Both the position numbers and the translations under genes were made by a program. The notes below the pieces were generated by a model, which was given only the letters and a program-made list of their open reading frames with translations, was not told where the DNA came from and did not search any database. Positions 61,744 to 64,000 of a DNA stretch of 64,000 bases are shown in pieces (the stretch's first letter is position 1; each line of letters starts with the position of its first letter). Source of the stretch: Serratia entomophila (GTDB lineage Bacteria > Pseudomonadota > Gammaproteobacteria > Enterobacterales > Enterobacteriaceae); NCBI RefSeq assembly GCF_021462285.1, contig NZ_CP082787.1, positions 124,001 through 188,000 on the forward strand, read 5' to 3'.

Positions 61744-61759
61744 TACCACTTATGTAGTA
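61744..61759. promoter_or_regulatory. NarL/NarP 7-2-7 site of the nirB promoter
   Basis: TACCACT-TA-TGTAGTA is two inverted NarL heptamers with a 2-base gap. Its centre is 28 bases from the centre of the FNR box, the same distance as between the -69.5 and -41.5 sites of E. coli nirB. It should give nitrate and nitrite induction. Confidence 0.8.
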
Positions 61760-61945
61760 TATTGATGATTTTTCTATTAATTTATTAAGTTGTGGATTTT
61801 ATTCACCTTTAGCTGACAGGTGACAGTTTTGGGCGAATGTACCTCCCAGGGAGTATCTGGCGGGGAATAACCGCAGGGCGGTTTTGTCCGCCTTATCCGC
61901 TGGCAGTATGATGAAGCAAACCAGCCACAACAGCAGAGGTGAAGG

Positions 61946-63229
61946 GTGGCCAAGAATCCATTGAAGTTTATCGACAACCTGCGTTTGAGCGGGCATGAAG
62001 GGCTGTGGCAGTTAGCCATCGAGCAGGGGCGCATCGCCCATATCGTTCCGCAGCCGGAAGGGCTGGAATGGCGCAGCGACGCGCTGGATGCGCAGGGTGG
62101 GTTGGCGCTGCCGGCGTTTGTCGAGCCGCATATCCACCTGGACACCACCCAGACCGCCGGTCAGCCGGCCTGGAACCAGTCCGGCACGCTGTTTGAGGGC
62201 ATTGAACGCTGGGCCGAGCGCAAGGCGTTGCTGACCCACGAAGACGTCAAGCAGCGCGCCTGGCAGACGCTGAAATGGCAGATCGCCAACGGCGTGCAGT
62301 ATGTGCGCACCCATGTTGACGTTTCCGATCCCACCCTGACCGCGCTGCGCGCCATGCTGGAGGTGAAGCAGGAGGTGGCGCCCTGGGTGGCGCTGCAAAT
62401 TGTCGCCTTCCCGCAGGAGGGCATCCTGTCTTATCCCAATGGCGAAGCCCTGCTGGAGGAGGCGCTGCGGCTGGGCGCCGACGTGGTGGGCGCCATTCCG
62501 CACTTCGAGTTTACCCGTGAATACGGCGTAGAGTCGCTGCATAAGGCGTTTGCGCTGGCGCAGAAATACGATCGGTTGGTGGACGTGCACTGCGACGAAA
62601 TTGACGATGAGCAGTCGCGCTTTGTCGAGACGGTGGCGGCGCTGGCGCTGAAGCTGGAGATGGGGGCGAAAGTGACCGCCAGCCACACCACGGCGATGCA
62701 CTCCTACAACGGCGCTTATGCCTCGCGGCTGTTCCGCCTGCTGAAGATGTCCGGCATCAACTTTGTCGCCAACCCGCTGGTGAACATTCACCTGCAGGGG
62801 CGTTTCGACAGCTATCCGAAGCGGCGCGGCATCACGCGGGTGAAGGAGATGCTGGAGGCGGAGATCAACGTCTGCTTCGGCCACGACGACGTGTTCGATC
62901 CCTGGTACCCGCTCGGTACCGCCAACATGCTGCAGGTGTTGCATATGGGGCTGCACGTCTGCCAGCTGATGGGCTATGGCCAAATCGACGACGGGCTGAA
63001 GCTGATCACCAGCCACAGCGCGCGCACCCTGCATCTGAGTGATTACGGCCTGGCGGCGGGCAACAGCGCCAACCTGGTGATCCTGCCGGCGGAAAGCGGT
63101 TTTGATGCGGTGCGGCGGCAAACGCCGGTGCGCTATTCGGTCCGGCAGGGGGCGATCATCGCCGAAACTCAACCGGCAGAAACCACGCTGTATCTGCAGC
63201 AGGATGAGAAGGTGGATTTCCGGCGCTGA
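61946..63229 (+). CDS. codA: Cytosine deaminase
   Basis: CodA deaminates cytosine to uracil and ammonia for pyrimidine salvage. It is an amidohydrolase of 427 residues as in E. coli. Metal ligands are visible as H62 and H64 in [10 protein letters not shown], a His in [12 protein letters not shown], and Asp in [10 protein letters not shown]; the Glu of HCDEI acts in catalysis. It starts at GTG 61946 after an AGGTGAAGG ribosome site. No codB permease gene is next to it, unlike in the E. coli codBA operon. It is divergent from nirB. Confidence 0.96.
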   Translation: MAKNPLKFIDNLRLSGHEGLWQLAIEQGRIAHIVPQPEGLEWRSDALDAQGGLALPAFVEPHIHLDTTQTAGQPAWNQSGTLFEGIERWAERKALLTHEDVKQRAWQTLKWQIANGVQYVRTHVDVSDPTLTALRAMLEVKQEVAPWVALQIVAFPQEGILSYPNGEALLEEALRLGADVVGAIPHFEFTREYGVESLHKAFALAQKYDRLVDVHCDEIDDEQSRFVETVAALALKLEMGAKVTASHTTAMHSYNGAYASRLFRLLKMSGINFVANPLVNIHLQGRFDSYPKRRGITRVKEMLEAEINVCFGHDDVFDPWYPLGTANMLQVLHMGLHVCQLMGYGQIDDGLKLITSHSARTLHLSDYGLAAGNSANLVILPAESGFDAVRRQTPVRYSVRQGAIIAETQPAETTLYLQQDEKVDFRR

Positions 63230-63245
63230 CCGCCGCAGCATAAAA

Positions 63246-63268
63246 AAGGGCGCCTCAGGGGCGCCCTT
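63246..63268. terminator. Bidirectional terminator between codA and tsgA
   Basis: AAGGGCGCC and GGCGCCCTT form a 9-bp perfect stem with a 5-base loop and an A run on the left, between the convergent ends of codA and tsgA. Confidence 0.88.
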
Positions 63269-63288
63269 GTTGCATTACAGTTGGCCGA

Positions 63289-64000
63289 TCAATGCGTGAC
63301 GTGGCCGTGGCTGCGGTGCTTGGTCACGAAGCCCAGCAGCAAGCACATCACGAACACCGCCAGGTACAGGCCGTTGGCGGTGGTCAGCGCGGCGTGCGCG
63401 CCGCCCTTCGCCACGATCGGGCCGGTGACCACGAAGGTCAGCATGGTGCCGATGGTGCCGCAGGTCAGGATGAAGTTGACCAGCTTCGGTGAAGACACCT
63501 TGGTCTGCAGCGAGCCCAGGGTGATCAGCGTGGTGTAGATAGCGCTCGAGACGAAGCCCAGGGCCATGATGTAGTAGCTCAGGTGCTCCGGGTTATCGGT
63601 GCTGACGAACAGGTACATCGCGCCGGTGGCCAGCGCGGCCAGCACGGTGACGATACGCTGCAGGTCGAAGAAGCGCAGGATAAAGCTGAACACCCACATG
63701 CCGACCATGTACGAGGTCCAGAAGTCGCTCACCAGCTTGCCGGCCTGGCCGATATCCATGCCGAACGACTTGGTGGCGTATTCCGGCACCCACTGAATGA
63801 AGCCCAACTGGCCGAGGATGTAGCACAGCGCGGCGATAGCCAGGAACAGTACGCCGATGCCCCATTTCTCTTTGGCGACGGGCTGGCCGGCGTCGGCGCC
63901 TTTTTTACCCAGCACCGGGAACTCGGAGCACAGGGTCAGCACGAAAATGCCGACATACAGCAGGCCGATGCAGGCGTAAACCCAGTACCAGCCGATGTGG
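63289..64000 (-). CDS. tsgA: MFS transporter TsgA, C-terminal part
   Basis: This is the C-terminal part, about 237 residues, of the major facilitator TsgA (YhfC); the 5' part lies beyond the window end. Several membrane helices are visible (for example [21 protein letters not shown] and [19 protein letters not shown]), and the ending [20 protein letters not shown] matches the family. The substrate is unknown. It lies next to nirB in E. coli; here codA separates them. Confidence 0.93.
   Translation of the reverse strand, partial: HIGWYWVYACIGLLYVGIFVLTLCSEFPVLGKKGADAGQPVAKEKWGIGVLFLAIAALCYILGQLGFIQWVPEYATKSFGMDIGQAGKLVSDFWTSYMVGMWVFSFILRFFDLQRIVTVLAALATGAMYLFVSTDNPEHLSYYIMALGFVSSAIYTTLITLGSLQTKVSSPKLVNFILTCGTIGTMLTFVVTGPIVAKGGAHAALTTANGLYLAVFVMCLLLGFVTKHRSHGHVTH

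Overview
The window is a 64 kb stretch of enterobacterial chromosome, most likely from a Serratia species (S. marcescens group by inference). It is GC-rich. Nearly every gene is a close match in length and sequence to an Escherichia coli K-12 protein from the asd-to-tsgA region, and the gene order largely follows that of E. coli: asd, glgBXCAP, glpD, glpEGR, malT, malPQ, nfuA, gntX, bioH, feoABC, tex, greB, ompR-envZ, pckA, hslOR, yrfG, igaA, nudE, mrcA, hofMNOPQ, aroKB, damX, dam, rpe, gph, trpS, cysG, nirDB, tsgA. No rRNA, tRNA, CRISPR array, transposase or prophage gene was seen. It is therefore a core backbone with a few small insertions and rearrangements.

Layout. 1-0.5 kb: 3' end of asd and its terminator. 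0.5-1.8 kb: a small foreign island with an in-frame gene remnant, an RNase A-like CdiA-CT type toxin and its immunity gene. 2.2-11.7 kb: the glycogen operon glgBXCAP. 11.8-15.7 kb: glpD and a glpE-glpG-glpR block that is inverted relative to E. coli. 15.8-23.5 kb: malT divergent from malPQ, with MalT boxes between. 23.6-26.3 kb: nfuA, gntX, bioH and a small periplasmic DUF1471 protein. 26.3-29.2 kb: feoABC with a Fur box. 29.7-36.7 kb: tex, greB, an inserted cbpA-cbpM pair, and ompR-envZ. 36.7-37.5 kb: a FitAB/VapBC-type toxin-antitoxin pair. 37.6-47.2 kb: pckA, the heat-shock genes hslO/hslR, yrfG, igaA, nudE and mrcA (PBP1a). 47.3-50.7 kb: hofMNOPQ, the inner-membrane assembly and secretin genes related to DNA uptake and type IV pili. 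51.1-57.3 kb: aroK-aroB-damX-dam-rpe-gph-trpS. 57.4-61.7 kb: nirB-nirD-cysG without nirC, behind a typical FNR/NarL promoter. 61.9-64 kb: codA and the 3' part of tsgA.

How the genes work together. The first third is a carbohydrate block: glycogen synthesis and breakdown (glg), maltodextrin use (mal) and glycerol-3-phosphate oxidation (glp), which all feed glucose-1-phosphate or triose phosphates. The middle covers iron uptake, Fe-S maturation, transcription fidelity, osmosensing, gluconeogenesis, redox/heat-shock chaperoning and envelope stress. The last part joins shikimate synthesis, DNA adenine methylation, pentose phosphate enzymes and anaerobic nitrite reduction; cysG makes the siroheme that NirB needs.

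The best candidates for novelty are the orphan toxin/immunity island at 499-1757, the FitAB-like module at 36688-37427, the loss of nirC, and the flipped glpEGR block. No wholly unknown multi-gene system was found.
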